60,296 nt of DNA, taken from positions 1 to 60,296 of the forward strand of contig CAJUNJ010000012.1 of the NCBI GenBank assembly GCA_910587825.1. The letters run 5' to 3'. The notes under the pieces were generated by a model. The model was not told the origin of the DNA. It ran no database searches and saw only the letters and a program-made list of their open reading frames with translations. Shown piece after piece: positions 42,342 to 50,539 of the stretch (its first letter is position 1; each line of letters opens with the position of its first letter). The DNA comes from an uncultured Christensenellaceae bacterium (GTDB lineage Bacteria; Bacillota; Clostridia; Christensenellales; Borkfalkiaceae). The position numbers and the translations under genes were made by a program.

Positions 42342-43373
42342 ATGAAAAAGATTTTACAGGATTTAAGTTTTGCGGAACTTGAAAGCTTAATACTTTCGCT
42401 CGGCGAAAAAAAGTTCCGTGCCAAACAGCTTTACGACGGGCTTATGCGCGGCAAAAAAATTTCGGCAATAAACATTCCCGCAAGCCTTAAAGGCAGGCTT
42501 ACGGAAGAGTACGAAGACGAACCGTTAAAAATAATAAAGACGCTTACCTCTTCCGACGGAACCGAAAAATATCTGTTCGCGCTTGCCGACGGCAACGTCA
42601 TAGAGGGCGTGCTTATGAAATACAAGTACGGCAACACGCAGTGCGTATCTACGCAGGTCGGCTGCCGTATGGGCTGTAAGTTCTGCGCCAGCACGCTGGG
42701 CGGGCTTATACGCAATCTCACTTCGGGCGAGATACTCTGTCAGGTGCTTGCGGTAAATGCCTTGCACTCCGACGGCGGTAAGCGGGGCGTAACAAACGTG
42801 GTGCTTATGGGCAGCGGGGAACCGCTTGACAATTACGCAAACACGGTAAGCTTTATAAAAAATCTTTCCGCGGAAGGCGGAATAAATATTTCCCCGCGCA
42901 ACGTATCCCTTTCTACCTGCGGAATTGTTCCTGCGATTTATCGCCTTGCCGAAGAGGGTCTGCCCGTCAATCTGACGGTGTCTCTTCACCAGACGACGGA
43001 CGATGGGCGTGCGCGGACTATGCCCGTGGCAAAAAAATATACCATAGACGAAATTTTAAAAGCCTGCGCCTTTTACTTTGAAAAGACGGGCAGAAGGTAT
43101 ATATTCGAGTATTCGCTTATCGACGGCGAAAACTGCTTTGATAAAAACGCGGAAGAGCTTATTTGCCTTTTAAAAGGCAAGCCCTGCCACGTGAATTTAA
43201 TCAGGCTTAACGAAGTAAAGGAACGCAATTTGAAAGCCCTTTCGGACAAGCGCGCGTATGCGTTTTTGGGGCTTTTGGAAAAGGGCGGGCTTTCGGCGAC
43301 TTTGCGCAGGCAGATAGGTTCCGACATAGGCGGGGCTTGCGGACAGTTGCGTGCAAACTATTTGGAAAAATGA
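42342..43373 (+). CDS. rlmN: Dual-specificity 23S rRNA/tRNA m2A methyltransferase RlmN
   Basis: Radical-SAM enzyme making m2A2503 in 23S rRNA and m2A37 in tRNA. CxxxCxxC cluster at C108, C112, C115 (GCRMGCKFCAS); VLMGSGEPLDNY; SLHQTTDDGRARTMP; C-terminal resolving Cys near 333 in GGACGQLR. 343 aa. Two bases after rsmB. Confidence 0.96.
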   Translation: MKKILQDLSFAELESLILSLGEKKFRAKQLYDGLMRGKKISAINIPASLKGRLTEEYEDEPLKIIKTLTSSDGTEKYLFALADGNVIEGVLMKYKYGNTQCVSTQVGCRMGCKFCASTLGGLIRNLTSGEILCQVLAVNALHSDGGKRGVTNVVLMGSGEPLDNYANTVSFIKNLSAEGGINISPRNVSLSTCGIVPAIYRLAEEGLPVNLTVSLHQTTDDGRARTMPVAKKYTIDEILKACAFYFEKTGRRYIFEYSLIDGENCFDKNAEELICLLKGKPCHVNLIRLNEVKERNLKALSDKRAYAFLGLLEKGGLSATLRRQIGSDIGGACGQLRANYLEK

Positions 43374-43392
43374 TTTTCAACGGGAGATTAAT

Positions 43393-44058
43393 ATGGATAT
43401 AAAGATAGCGCCTTCCATACTTTCCGCCGACTTTTCGGCAATGGGTGAAGCGATAAAGAAACTTGAACTTGCGGGTGCGGATTTAATTCACTGCGACGTT
43501 ATGGACGGCAATTTCGTCGAACCCATAACATTCGGCGGGCAGATGATTAAAAATATCCGTCCGCTTACAAAGCTTACGCTTGACGCGCACCTTATGATTG
43601 AACACCCCAAGACGCAGATTAAATTTTTTGCGGACGCGGGCGCGGACATAATAACCGTGCATTACAAGGCTTGCGCAAAAATTTCGCCGACCTATCTCGA
43701 AGAGACTTTGCGTCTTATAAAGTCTTACGGGGTAAAGTGCGGGGCGGTCGTCAATCCCGACGTGCCCGTGGAAAATATATTTCCCGTCTTCCCGCTGTGC
43801 GATATGGTTTTATTGATGTCCGTATACCCCGGTTACGGCGGACAGAAGTTCATACCGGAAGTTCTTGATAAGGTAAAAAAGGCAAGGCAGTACGCAATTT
43901 CCGTCGGCAGGGCGGATATGGATATAGAGATAGACGGCGGGGTGACAGCCGCCAACGCGGGCGAAATACGCCGCGCGGGGGCAAACGTTTTGGTTGCGGG
44001 CTCGGCAGTGTTCGGCGCGGAAGATATGAAGACGGCAATAGATAATTTAAAAAGATGA
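43393..44058 (+). CDS. rpe: Ribulose-phosphate 3-epimerase
   Basis: TIM-barrel metalloenzyme of the pentose phosphate pathway. IAPSILSADFSAMGEAI, HCDVMDGNFVEPITFG, LDAHLMIEHP, SVYPGYGGQKFIPEVL and DGGVTAANAGEIRRAGANVLVAGSA. Start at ATG 43393 with a GGGAG box (221 aa); the longer frame begins inside rlmN and lacks family sequence. Overlaps thiN by ATGA. Confidence 0.96.
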   Translation: MDIKIAPSILSADFSAMGEAIKKLELAGADLIHCDVMDGNFVEPITFGGQMIKNIRPLTKLTLDAHLMIEHPKTQIKFFADAGADIITVHYKACAKISPTYLEETLRLIKSYGVKCGAVVNPDVPVENIFPVFPLCDMVLLMSVYPGYGGQKFIPEVLDKVKKARQYAISVGRADMDIEIDGGVTAANAGEIRRAGANVLVAGSAVFGAEDMKTAIDNLKR

Positions 44059-44657
44059 AAGGTATAATATTGCTTAACGGCGACCCGTACACGGGTGATA
44101 TCGATGCGCGCGACGCGGTCGTGTACTGTTGCGACGGCGCGTACAGTTGGGCCAAGGGCAAGGTAAAAATAGATAAGAACGTCGGCGACTTCGATTCCCT
44201 CGGCGAAGTTCCCTATCCCCCGCCCGAAGAGATATATCCCGCCGAAAAAAACTTTACCGACGGCGAAATCGCGGTTATGAAAATGTTGGAAGCGGGCGTC
44301 GGCGAAATCGAAATTTACGGCGGTTTCGGCGGACGCGAGGACCACTTTATCGGCAATTTACAGCTTTTATACCGCGCATTTAAGGCGGGCGTAAAGTGCC
44401 GTATGGTCGGCGAACGAACGATTATTTTTCCCGCGGACGGAAAGATAGAACTCAGGGAATACGCGGGCAGAACGCTGTCGGTGTTTCCTTTCGGCGAAAG
44501 CTTGCATATAATGGAGAGTGCGGGGCTTAAATATTCTTATCCCGAAAAAATAGGCTACGGAGAATGCAGGGGAGTGTCCAATATCTGCCAAAGTTCTTCG
44601 GCTTATCTGACGGTGGAAGGGGTTGCCCTTGTAATAATAAACGGGGGAGAAGTATGA
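44055..44657 (+). CDS. thiN: Thiamine pyrophosphokinase
   Basis: Makes TPP from thiamine and ATP. CCDGAYSWAK, GDFDSLGEVP, and the catalytic stretch NFTDGEIAVMKML followed by IYGGFGGREDHFIGNLQLLY. 200 aa. As in Bacillus it sits between rpe and spoVM; it overlaps both by four bases (ATGA). Works with the thiT importer at 55.8-56.5 kb in thiamine salvage. Confidence 0.94.
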   Translation: MKGIILLNGDPYTGDIDARDAVVYCCDGAYSWAKGKVKIDKNVGDFDSLGEVPYPPPEEIYPAEKNFTDGEIAVMKMLEAGVGEIEIYGGFGGREDHFIGNLQLLYRAFKAGVKCRMVGERTIIFPADGKIELREYAGRTLSVFPFGESLHIMESAGLKYSYPEKIGYGECRGVSNICQSSSAYLTVEGVALVIINGGEV

Positions 44658-44722
44658 CAATCATCTGCGTAAAACCGCCAAAACCCATACGGTTTATACT
44701 CAGGAAAATCTGCCGCAAATGA
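44654..44722 (+). CDS. spoVM: Stage V sporulation protein SpoVM
   Basis: 22-residue amphipathic peptide. The B. subtilis homologue binds the convex forespore membrane and anchors SpoIVA to start coat assembly. Aligned without gaps to the B. subtilis peptide it shares K7, P9, K10, I15 and R17, including the functionally key Pro9; its core reads VKPPKPIRFILRK. Location right after thiN matches Bacillus gene order. GGGGGAG box. ATGA overlaps at both ends couple it to thiN and to the dipeptidase. Four residues shorter than in B. subtilis. Confidence 0.85.
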   Translation: MTIICVKPPKPIRFILRKICRK

Positions 44723-45660
44723 AATATGCCGATATGCACTGCGACACGCTGACGGCGTGTTGCGACAGCGGGCTTCCGCTTGAAGGCTGCGGTCTTCAAG
44801 CCGACCTGAAAAAACTTAAAAAAAACGGTTGTGCGGTTCAGTGCCTTGCCGTCTTTACGCAGGGCGAAGGTTCCGCACTTCGTTTTGCCGATTACCTGAA
44901 GTTTTATAAACGGGCTTTGACGGAATATAAAATAAAGCCCGTGCTTTCGTATTCGGATTTTTCAGACTGCTTAAACAGCGGTGATACGGGCGTAATGCTT
45001 ACGGTTGAAAATCTCGGCTTTATGGACTGTATCGACGGGCTTTCCGTCCTTAAAGACTGCGGGGTAAGAATGGCTTCGTTGGTGTGGAATTACGAAAATT
45101 CTTTCGCTTATCCCAATCTCGTCTTTGACGGCGGCGTTCCCGATTTCGGCAAGCGCGAAAAACGGGGGCTTAAACCTTTGGGGGCGGAAGCGGTAAAGGC
45201 GTTGGACGGGCTTAAAATAATAGTCGACATTTCACACCTTTCGGACGGCGGGGCGGAAGAAATTCTTTCGGGCAGAAAAATTCCCGCCGTTGCCAGCCAT
45301 TCAAACGCGTTTGGCGTCTGCGGGGTGTCGCGCAACCTTTCGGACGGACTTATAAAAAAAGTTGCCGACTGCGGCGGGGTCGTCGGCGTAAACTTCTGTA
45401 CGGACTTCCTCGGCGGGGACGGTAACGACACGCGCGCCTGCGTCCTTAAACATTTAAGACACATAATAGCCGTCGGCGGTGAAGACGTTGCGGCGTTCGG
45501 CAGTGATTTTGACGGGATACCCGCCCCGCCCGACTTTGCCGACTGCACGCATATGCCTGATTTGATAGAATATTTAAGCGCCAACGGCATAAGCGGACGG
45601 GTTCTGGAAAAACTGTGTTATGCAAACTTTGCGCGTGTGGTTAAGGAAGTGTGCGGTTAA
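44719..45660 (+). CDS. Membrane dipeptidase (M19, renal dipeptidase family)
   Basis: TIM-barrel zinc dipeptidase, cytoplasmic in bacteria. Metal ligands in YADMHCDTLTA, Glu in LTVENLGFMD, VDISHLSDGG and ASHSNAFGVCGVSRNLSD, plus GSDFDGI near the end. 313 aa. Start overlaps the spoVM stop (ATGA), so it is expressed with thiN-spoVM; a role in peptide recycling in the sporulating cell is possible but inferred. Confidence 0.92.
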   Translation: MKYADMHCDTLTACCDSGLPLEGCGLQADLKKLKKNGCAVQCLAVFTQGEGSALRFADYLKFYKRALTEYKIKPVLSYSDFSDCLNSGDTGVMLTVENLGFMDCIDGLSVLKDCGVRMASLVWNYENSFAYPNLVFDGGVPDFGKREKRGLKPLGAEAVKALDGLKIIVDISHLSDGGAEEILSGRKIPAVASHSNAFGVCGVSRNLSDGLIKKVADCGGVVGVNFCTDFLGGDGNDTRACVLKHLRHIIAVGGEDVAAFGSDFDGIPAPPDFADCTHMPDLIEYLSANGISGRVLEKLCYANFARVVKEVCG

Positions 45661-45677
45661 TTTGTAAATTTTTACAG

Positions 45678-45737
45678 TCATAAACTTTTTTCAGCCACCC
45701 ATACTGTAAACAAGGGGTTGTTTACACCCCGTTTACA
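45678..45737 (+). promoter_or_regulatory. Sigma-E-like promoter with GTTTACA repeats
   Basis: TCATAAA (45678-45684), 15 nt, CATACTGT (45700-45707) resembles the sporulation sigma-E pattern (KMATATT, N14-16, CATACANT). TGTAAAC (45705-45711), GTTTACA (45720-45726) and GTTTACA (45731-45737) form an inverted plus direct repeat just downstream. Confidence 0.4.
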
Positions 45738-45748
45738 AGGAGAAAAAA

Positions 45749-45925
45749 GTGGAGAAGTTTATTTTAGGCGTCGCCATCGGTATGGCGGGCGGTGCGCTTG
45801 CAGTCGCAAACAACTGTAAACTCCGCAACCTCGTTAAGAAAAATCAGGAAGATTTAATGCAGAAAGCGGAACAGTATATCGACAGCAAGCTCGGACAAAT
45901 GGAACAGGGGTCTTCCCAATCCTAA
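45749..45925 (+). CDS. Small single-helix membrane protein, unknown function
   Basis: 58 residues from GTG 45749, with AAGGAG eight bases upstream. The N-terminal Gly/Ala-rich membrane helix (FILGVAIGMAGGALAVA) is followed by a basic and helical stretch (KLRNLVKKNQEDLMQK) and a Gln/Ser-rich tail. Resembles YtxH-type small proteins in layout only. Own promoter region and terminator, so an independent unit; a sigma-E-like promoter suggests a sporulation role. Confidence 0.75.
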   Translation: MEKFILGVAIGMAGGALAVANNCKLRNLVKKNQEDLMQKAEQYIDSKLGQMEQGSSQS

Positions 45926-45937
45926 ATAAGTAAACGG

Positions 45938-45966
45938 AAGGGTTGCACGCGTGGCGCGCAACCCTT
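45938..45966 (+). terminator. Terminator after the small membrane protein gene
   Basis: AAGGGTTGC / GCAACCCTT stem followed by TCTTT. Confidence 0.7.
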
Positions 45967-46005
45967 TCTTTATATAAAAAATTGAAAAAATTTTCCGCCG
46001 TTATA

Positions 46006-46034
46006 TTGATTATGGTTTTGAAAAGTGGTATAAT
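46006..46034 (+). promoter_or_regulatory. degV promoter
   Basis: TTGATT (46006-46011), 17 nt, TATAAT (46029-46034). Confidence 0.8.
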
Positions 46035-46069
46035 TGACGTAATTAATTACTTTACGTGGGGGTACTTAA

Positions 46070-46918
46070 ATGAAAATAAGAATTACGTCCGATTCTACCT
46101 GCGATCTGGACAGGCAGAACATTGAAAAATACAATATCGGCATTCTGCCGTTAAGCGTTATCCTCGGCGATGAAAGAATATACCGCGACGGCATAGATTT
46201 AACCCCGCAGAACATTTTCGATTACGTTGCCGAAACGGGCAAACTGCCTAAGACTTGCGCAAGTTCGGTTGAAGAATATACCGAAGGTTTTGAAAAGAAC
46301 TTAGAGGGTTACGATGCTTTGATACATTTCAATATATCTTCCAAAGCGTCATCGTCCTACTTCAACGCGGCAAAGGCGGCGGAAGAGTTCGGCGGTAAAG
46401 TTATCGCGGTGGACTCGCACGCGTTGTCGACGGGGCAGGGTTTGCTGATACTCAAAGCCTGTGAAATGGCGGAAGCGGGAATGCGTCCCGAGCAGATAGC
46501 CGAAGCCGTAAACGCGCTTCGTCCCAAAGTCAACACGTCATTCGTGCCCGACTCGCTCGATTATCTGCATAAGGGCGGGCGCTGTTCGCTGGCTTCGCTT
46601 ATCGGCGCGAAGGTTTTAAGGCTGCATCCTATGATAGAAATGCGCGACGGACAGCTTATGGCTACCAAAAAATACGTAGGCAGTATGGACCGCTGTCTTA
46701 GAAATTACATAAACGACCTTGCGGCGGAATATCCCGACTACGACAAATCGCGCTGTTTTATAACCCATTCCCACTGCGAACCGGAAACAGTCGGAAAGGT
46801 GCGCGCCATCGTCAAAGAAAAATTCGAATTCGAAGAAATTATCGAGACATTGGCGGGAAGCATTATAACGTCGCATTGCGGCAAGGGCACGTTAGGCGTA
46901 CTGTTTATTTCCAAATAA
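46070..46918 (+). CDS. DegV family fatty-acid-binding protein
   Basis: Cytoplasmic lipid-binding protein; in Gram-positives related FakB proteins present fatty acids to the FakA kinase. IRITSDSTCDLDRQ start, LPKTCASSVEEYTEGFE (binding-site Thr and Ser region), VDSHALSTGQGLLILKA, and the basic segment SLDYLHKGGRCS. 282 aa is normal. Monocistronic with strong promoter and GGGGGT box. Confidence 0.92.
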   Translation: MKIRITSDSTCDLDRQNIEKYNIGILPLSVILGDERIYRDGIDLTPQNIFDYVAETGKLPKTCASSVEEYTEGFEKNLEGYDALIHFNISSKASSSYFNAAKAAEEFGGKVIAVDSHALSTGQGLLILKACEMAEAGMRPEQIAEAVNALRPKVNTSFVPDSLDYLHKGGRCSLASLIGAKVLRLHPMIEMRDGQLMATKKYVGSMDRCLRNYINDLAAEYPDYDKSRCFITHSHCEPETVGKVRAIVKEKFEFEEIIETLAGSIITSHCGKGTLGVLFISK

Positions 46919-46953
46919 GCTTTCGCAAGGTAAAAAAAGGTTAACGTATAAAC

Positions 46954-46982
46954 TTGATATTGCCTTGCATATGTGTTATAAT
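46954..46982 (+). promoter_or_regulatory. ruvX promoter, placed for a leaderless mRNA
   Basis: TTGATA (46954-46959), 17 nt, TATAAT (46977-46982); the ruvX ATG is eight bases further. Confidence 0.8.
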
Positions 46983-46990
46983 TGCGTGGT

Positions 46991-47416
46991 ATGGAAAGAT
47001 ACGTCGCGTTCGACATAGGCGATAAACGCATAGGGGTTGCAATTTCAGACCCTTTCAATACTTACGCACTGCCCTCTTCAACCTATTTCAGGAAGGGGTT
47101 TAAGGAAGATATTTCCGCGCTTATCAAAATAGCGTCGGAAAAGGGCGCGACGGTTATCGTCTGCGGTCTTCCCGTAAATTTCGACGGGACGGAAGCCGTC
47201 CAGACCGTCAGGACACAGAAATTTATAGACGGGCTTAAAGAAGCCGCCGCCATACCCGTAGTCTGTCAGGACGAACGGTTTACTACGAAAATGGCGCACG
47301 AAACGCTTATAAGCGAGGGTATGCGCAGGGAAAAGCGCAAAAATTACGTCGACGCGCTTGCCGCGGCAAACATTCTCGACGGCTATCTTGCCACAATTAA
47401 CAAAAAAGGAGTCTGA
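46991..47416 (+). CDS. ruvX: Putative pre-16S rRNA nuclease / Holliday junction resolvase RuvX (YqgF)
   Basis: RNase H-fold nuclease implicated in 16S rRNA 5' maturation. YVAFDIGDKRIGVAISDP, VCGLPVNFDGTE, DERFTTKMA and KNYVDALAAANILDGYL carry the acidic active-site residues. Start at ATG 46991 (141 aa); the TTG three codons upstream overlaps the promoter. No ribosome-binding site. One base before the DUF1292 gene, which has its own AAGGAG box. Confidence 0.93.
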   Translation: MERYVAFDIGDKRIGVAISDPFNTYALPSSTYFRKGFKEDISALIKIASEKGATVIVCGLPVNFDGTEAVQTVRTQKFIDGLKEAAAIPVVCQDERFTTKMAHETLISEGMRREKRKNYVDALAAANILDGYLATINKKGV

Positions 47417-47417
47417 A

Positions 47418-47705
47418 ATGAGCGAAGAAAACGAGCTTGAAAACGAACTTATCGAATTAATCGACGAAGAAGGAAAGGTTGTAAATTTCCGCCTTCTCGA
47501 TGTGACGGAGTACAAGGGCGTCAAATACACCTTATTGCTTGCCGCCGAACCCAACGACCGGATTGCGGAGGACGAGGTGGTAATCTTCCGTCTTAACGAG
47601 CAGGAAGAAACTCTTGAACCCATAGAAGACGAACAGCTTTTGGAAGAGGTGTTCGAATTTTATCAAAACGAAGAAGATGCGGAATACGACGGCGAAGAAA
47701 ACTGA
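47418..47705 (+). CDS. DUF1292 (YrzB-like) protein
   Basis: 95-residue, very acidic protein: NELIELIDEEGKVVNFRLLDVTEYKGVKYTLLLAAEP, then VVIFRLNEQEETLEPIEDEQLLEEVFEFY. Conserved in Bacillota directly after ruvX, as here; function unknown. Start at 47418 from the AAGGAG box. Confidence 0.9.
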   Translation: MSEENELENELIELIDEEGKVVNFRLLDVTEYKGVKYTLLLAAEPNDRIAEDEVVIFRLNEQEETLEPIEDEQLLEEVFEFYQNEEDAEYDGEEN

Positions 47706-47710
47706 ACTTT

Positions 47711-48481
47711 TCAGCCGTAAATTTTGCGTACTATAAAATCGACCGTGCGCGCGGGCAAAACCCGCGCAAGAAAAATTTCAAGTTTGGATACGAAGCCCAC
47801 CGCCTTTCTCGGCGGAGGGTTTTTTCTCTTTAAAACCGAATATATTACCTTTGCCGTCTTTTCGGGGGGAACGCCGTTTCGCTCGTCGCGCGCCATTTTA
47901 TTAACCGACCTGACCGCACGGGGATTGTCGCCTTCGAATATCCGCGCGTCGGTAAACCCCGTTCTCGTGTCGCCCGGCAATATTGCCGTAACCTTTATTC
48001 CGGATTCTTTTACTTCGCCTGCAAGCGCACGGGAGAAAACCTCTGTCGCGGCCTTGACTGCGGAATATACCGACTGATAGGGCAGGGGAACAATTCCGCC
48101 CACCGAAGATACGTTTATTATTCTTCCGCCGCGCTCTTTCATATACTTTACGGCTTTACCGCAAAGCACGCACACCGCCGTAAAATTAACGTCGGACATT
48201 CTGCGCACGTTTTCGGGCGTACAGTCTTCGGTTGCGCCCGCAATGCCGAAGCCTGCGCAGTTTACAAGTACGTCTATACCGCCTTCGTTATCGTTAATTT
48301 CACGCAATATTCCGTCGATTTCTGCGTAATCGCACACGTCCGAGCTGTAACATTTAAACGCGCCGCCCGCGTAAGGCTTTCTGGCTATACCGTAAACTTT
48401 GTATCCCTTTGAGATCAAAAGTAAAGCCGTGGCAAGACCTATTCCGCTTGTCGCACCCGTAATAACGGCTGTTTTTCCCAT
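47711..48481 (-). CDS. Short-chain dehydrogenase/reductase
   Basis: Classical SDR oxidoreductase, substrate unknown. Cofactor motif TGATSGIG at residues ~8-15, NCAGFGIAG, catalytic Ser in NVSSVGG, YxxxK in YSAVKAATE, and PGDTRTGF. Start at ATG 48481 with an AAGGAG box (256 aa). Points against the surrounding genes, with its own consensus promoter; no pathway partner is adjacent. Confidence 0.9.
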   Translation of the reverse strand: MGKTAVITGATSGIGLATALLLISKGYKVYGIARKPYAGGAFKCYSSDVCDYAEIDGILREINDNEGGIDVLVNCAGFGIAGATEDCTPENVRRMSDVNFTAVCVLCGKAVKYMKERGGRIINVSSVGGIVPLPYQSVYSAVKAATEVFSRALAGEVKESGIKVTAILPGDTRTGFTDARIFEGDNPRAVRSVNKMARDERNGVPPEKTAKVIYSVLKRKNPPPRKAVGFVSKLEIFLARVLPARTVDFIVRKIYG

Positions 48482-48500
48482 ATTGGCTCCTTTTTGTCTA

Positions 48501-48529
48501 ATTATAAAAACCGCTGCGGCGTTTGTCAA
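48501..48529 (-). promoter_or_regulatory. Consensus promoter of the SDR gene
   Basis: Minus-strand TTGACA (48529-48524), 17 nt, TATAAT (48506-48501). Confidence 0.88.
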
Positions 48530-48574
48530 ATGTAATTACCGTCCATAATTTTTGTAAAAACACCGCCAAACGGC

Positions 48575-48603
48575 TTTACAAGCGCGGAAAATTCTGCTAA
48601 AAT
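48575..48603 (+). promoter_or_regulatory. rpsB operon promoter
   Basis: TTTACA (48575-48580), 17 nt, TAAAAT (48598-48603). A ~110-nt GC-rich leader before rpsB could hold a ribosomal-protein autoregulatory structure; none was firmly identified. Confidence 0.65.
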
Positions 48604-48721
48604 ATCAAGGCTATAAAAATTCGCACCCGAAGGGCGGGCGTTCCGTGGCGGTAAAATCTTTCAGTGCCGCAATAAACGCCGTACAAACTGTGCTTTCGGG
48701 GAGGTTAACGGAGGAATTAAA

Positions 48722-49504
48722 ATGGCAGTTATAACTATGAAACAGCTGCTCGAAGCGGGCGTACACTTCGGACACCAGACAAGGAAATGGAACCCCAAGA
48801 TGGGCAAGTACATTTATGCGGCGCGCAACGATATTCATATTATCGATTTGCAGATTACGGTCGGACTTATCGAAGAAGCGTATAAGTACGTTGTAGAAGC
48901 CGTAAAAGACGGCAAAAGCGTGCTTTTCGTCGGCACCAAAAAGCAGGCGCAGGACGCGGTCAAGGAAGAAGCGGAACGTTGCGGAATGTATTACGTAAAT
49001 TCGCGCTGGCTTGGCGGTACGCTTACCAACTTCAAGACGATCCGTTCGCGTATCGACAGAATGATTAAGCTTGAAAAGATGGAAGAAAACGGCGAATTTG
49101 ACCTTCTTCCCAAAAAGGAAGTGGCTAAGCTTAAAGAAGAAATGGGCAAGTTACAGGCAAATCTCAACGGTATAAGGGATATGGGCAAGCTTCCCGGGGT
49201 TATGTTTATAGTAGACCCCCACAACGAAGACATCGCCGTAAAGGAAGCAAGAAAGCTCAACATCCCCATCGTAGCTATTACTGATACCAACTGCGACCCC
49301 GACCTTATCGACTGCGTTATCCCCGGTAACGACGACGCGATACGCGCGGTTAAACTTATTTCGTCGGTCATCGCAAATGCGGTTATAGAAGCAAATCAGG
49401 GCGAAACCCCCGTTCTGCCCGTAGAAGAAGAGGGCGAACCTACTTCTATAGAAGAAGTTGTAGCGGCAGTTGAAGAACCCGCGGAAGTTAAAGAGGAGGA
49501 ATAA
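48722..49504 (+). CDS. rpsB: 30S ribosomal protein S2
   Basis: MKQLLEAGVHFGHQTRKWNPKM, IYAARNDIHIIDLQ, FVGTKKQAQDAV, SRWLGGTLTNF and FIVDPHNEDIAVKEA are the S2 signatures. 260 aa with an acidic C-terminal tail. GGAGG box. First gene of the classic rpsB-tsf-pyrH-frr cluster. Confidence 0.98.
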   Translation: MAVITMKQLLEAGVHFGHQTRKWNPKMGKYIYAARNDIHIIDLQITVGLIEEAYKYVVEAVKDGKSVLFVGTKKQAQDAVKEEAERCGMYYVNSRWLGGTLTNFKTIRSRIDRMIKLEKMEENGEFDLLPKKEVAKLKEEMGKLQANLNGIRDMGKLPGVMFIVDPHNEDIAVKEARKLNIPIVAITDTNCDPDLIDCVIPGNDDAIRAVKLISSVIANAVIEANQGETPVLPVEEEGEPTSIEEVVAAVEEPAEVKEEE

Positions 49505-49509
49505 ATTAT

Positions 49510-50403
49510 ATGGCATTTACGGCAAAAGACGTTATGACGCTCCGCGAAAAGAGCGGCGCAGGTATGTTGGAATGTAAAAAGGCGCTTACCGACGCAAACG
49601 GCGATATGGATAAAGCGGCTGAACTTTTAAGGGAACGCGGTATTGCCAAAGCCGTTAAAAAGGAAGGCAGAATTGCGGCGGAAGGAGTTGTCGGCGCATA
49701 TGTAAGCGGCGGCTGCGGAGTCCTTCTCGAAATCAACTGCGAAAGCGATTTCGTGTCGCGCGGTGAAAAATTCCACGCTATCGTGGACGAAGTTATTAAA
49801 GTCGTTGCGGAAAACAAACCCGCGGACGTAGACGCGCTCAACGAATGCAAGCTCGGCGACGGTACGGTAAAAGACTTTATCACAAGCCAGACTGCGATTA
49901 TCGGCGAAAAGATTTCCATCCGCAGATTCGTTATTTTCGAAACGAACGGTAAAATAGAAACTTATATCCATATGGGCGGCAAAGTCGGCGTTATGGTCGA
50001 AGCCGCAAACTTCAACGGCGGAGAAGACGTTTTGCACGACGTCGCTTTGCAGATTGCGGCGGCTAAACCTTCATACGTGACCGAAGCCGAGGTTCCCGCG
50101 GAAGTTCTTGCGAAGGAAAAGGAAATAATGCTTGTCCAGATGCAGAACGACCCGAAGAACGCAAACAAGCCCGTCAACATTCTCGAAAAAATCGTCGCGG
50201 GTAAAATGGGCAAGTTCTATCAGGACAACTGCCTTATGGATCAGCTGTTCGTCAAGGACGACAGCGTAAAGGTCAAGGACATAATCGGCAGTAAGTTCAC
50301 CGTCGCAAGATTTGCAAGATTCGAAATGGGCGAAGGTATAGAAAAGAAGAGCGAGAATTTGCAGGACGAAGTTGCCAAGCAAATTAACGCAGCAAAGAAA
50401 TAA
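49510..50403 (+). CDS. tsf: Translation elongation factor Ts
   Basis: Nucleotide exchange factor of EF-Tu. UBA-like N-terminus DVMTLREKSGAGMLECKKALTDANGD, core VLLEINCESDFVSRGEKF, and KFYQDNCLMDQLFVKDD. 297 aa. Five bases after rpsB; ends at a strong terminator. Confidence 0.98.
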   Translation: MAFTAKDVMTLREKSGAGMLECKKALTDANGDMDKAAELLRERGIAKAVKKEGRIAAEGVVGAYVSGGCGVLLEINCESDFVSRGEKFHAIVDEVIKVVAENKPADVDALNECKLGDGTVKDFITSQTAIIGEKISIRRFVIFETNGKIETYIHMGGKVGVMVEAANFNGGEDVLHDVALQIAAAKPSYVTEAEVPAEVLAKEKEIMLVQMQNDPKNANKPVNILEKIVAGKMGKFYQDNCLMDQLFVKDDSVKVKDIIGSKFTVARFARFEMGEGIEKKSENLQDEVAKQINAAKK

Positions 50404-50412
50404 TTTTGTATT

Positions 50413-50448
50413 AAAAAAGGTACGAAGGATGTACTTCGTGCCTTTTTT
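50413..50448 (+). terminator. Terminator after tsf
   Basis: AAAAAAGGTACGAAG / CTTCGTGCCTTTTTT, 15-bp stem with one G-T pair. Confidence 0.9.
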
Positions 50449-50491
50449 TGTAAATTAGCGCTTTTTGCGGCAAAGTTAATAAATTTAAACC

Positions 50492-50520
50492 TTGCAACTT
50501 TCAAACGTTTATGTTATAAT
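50492..50520 (+). promoter_or_regulatory. pyrH operon promoter
   Basis: TTGCAA (50492-50497), 17 nt, TATAAT (50515-50520). Confidence 0.85.
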
Positions 50521-50539
50521 TTAAGTTAAGGGGGTTAAA

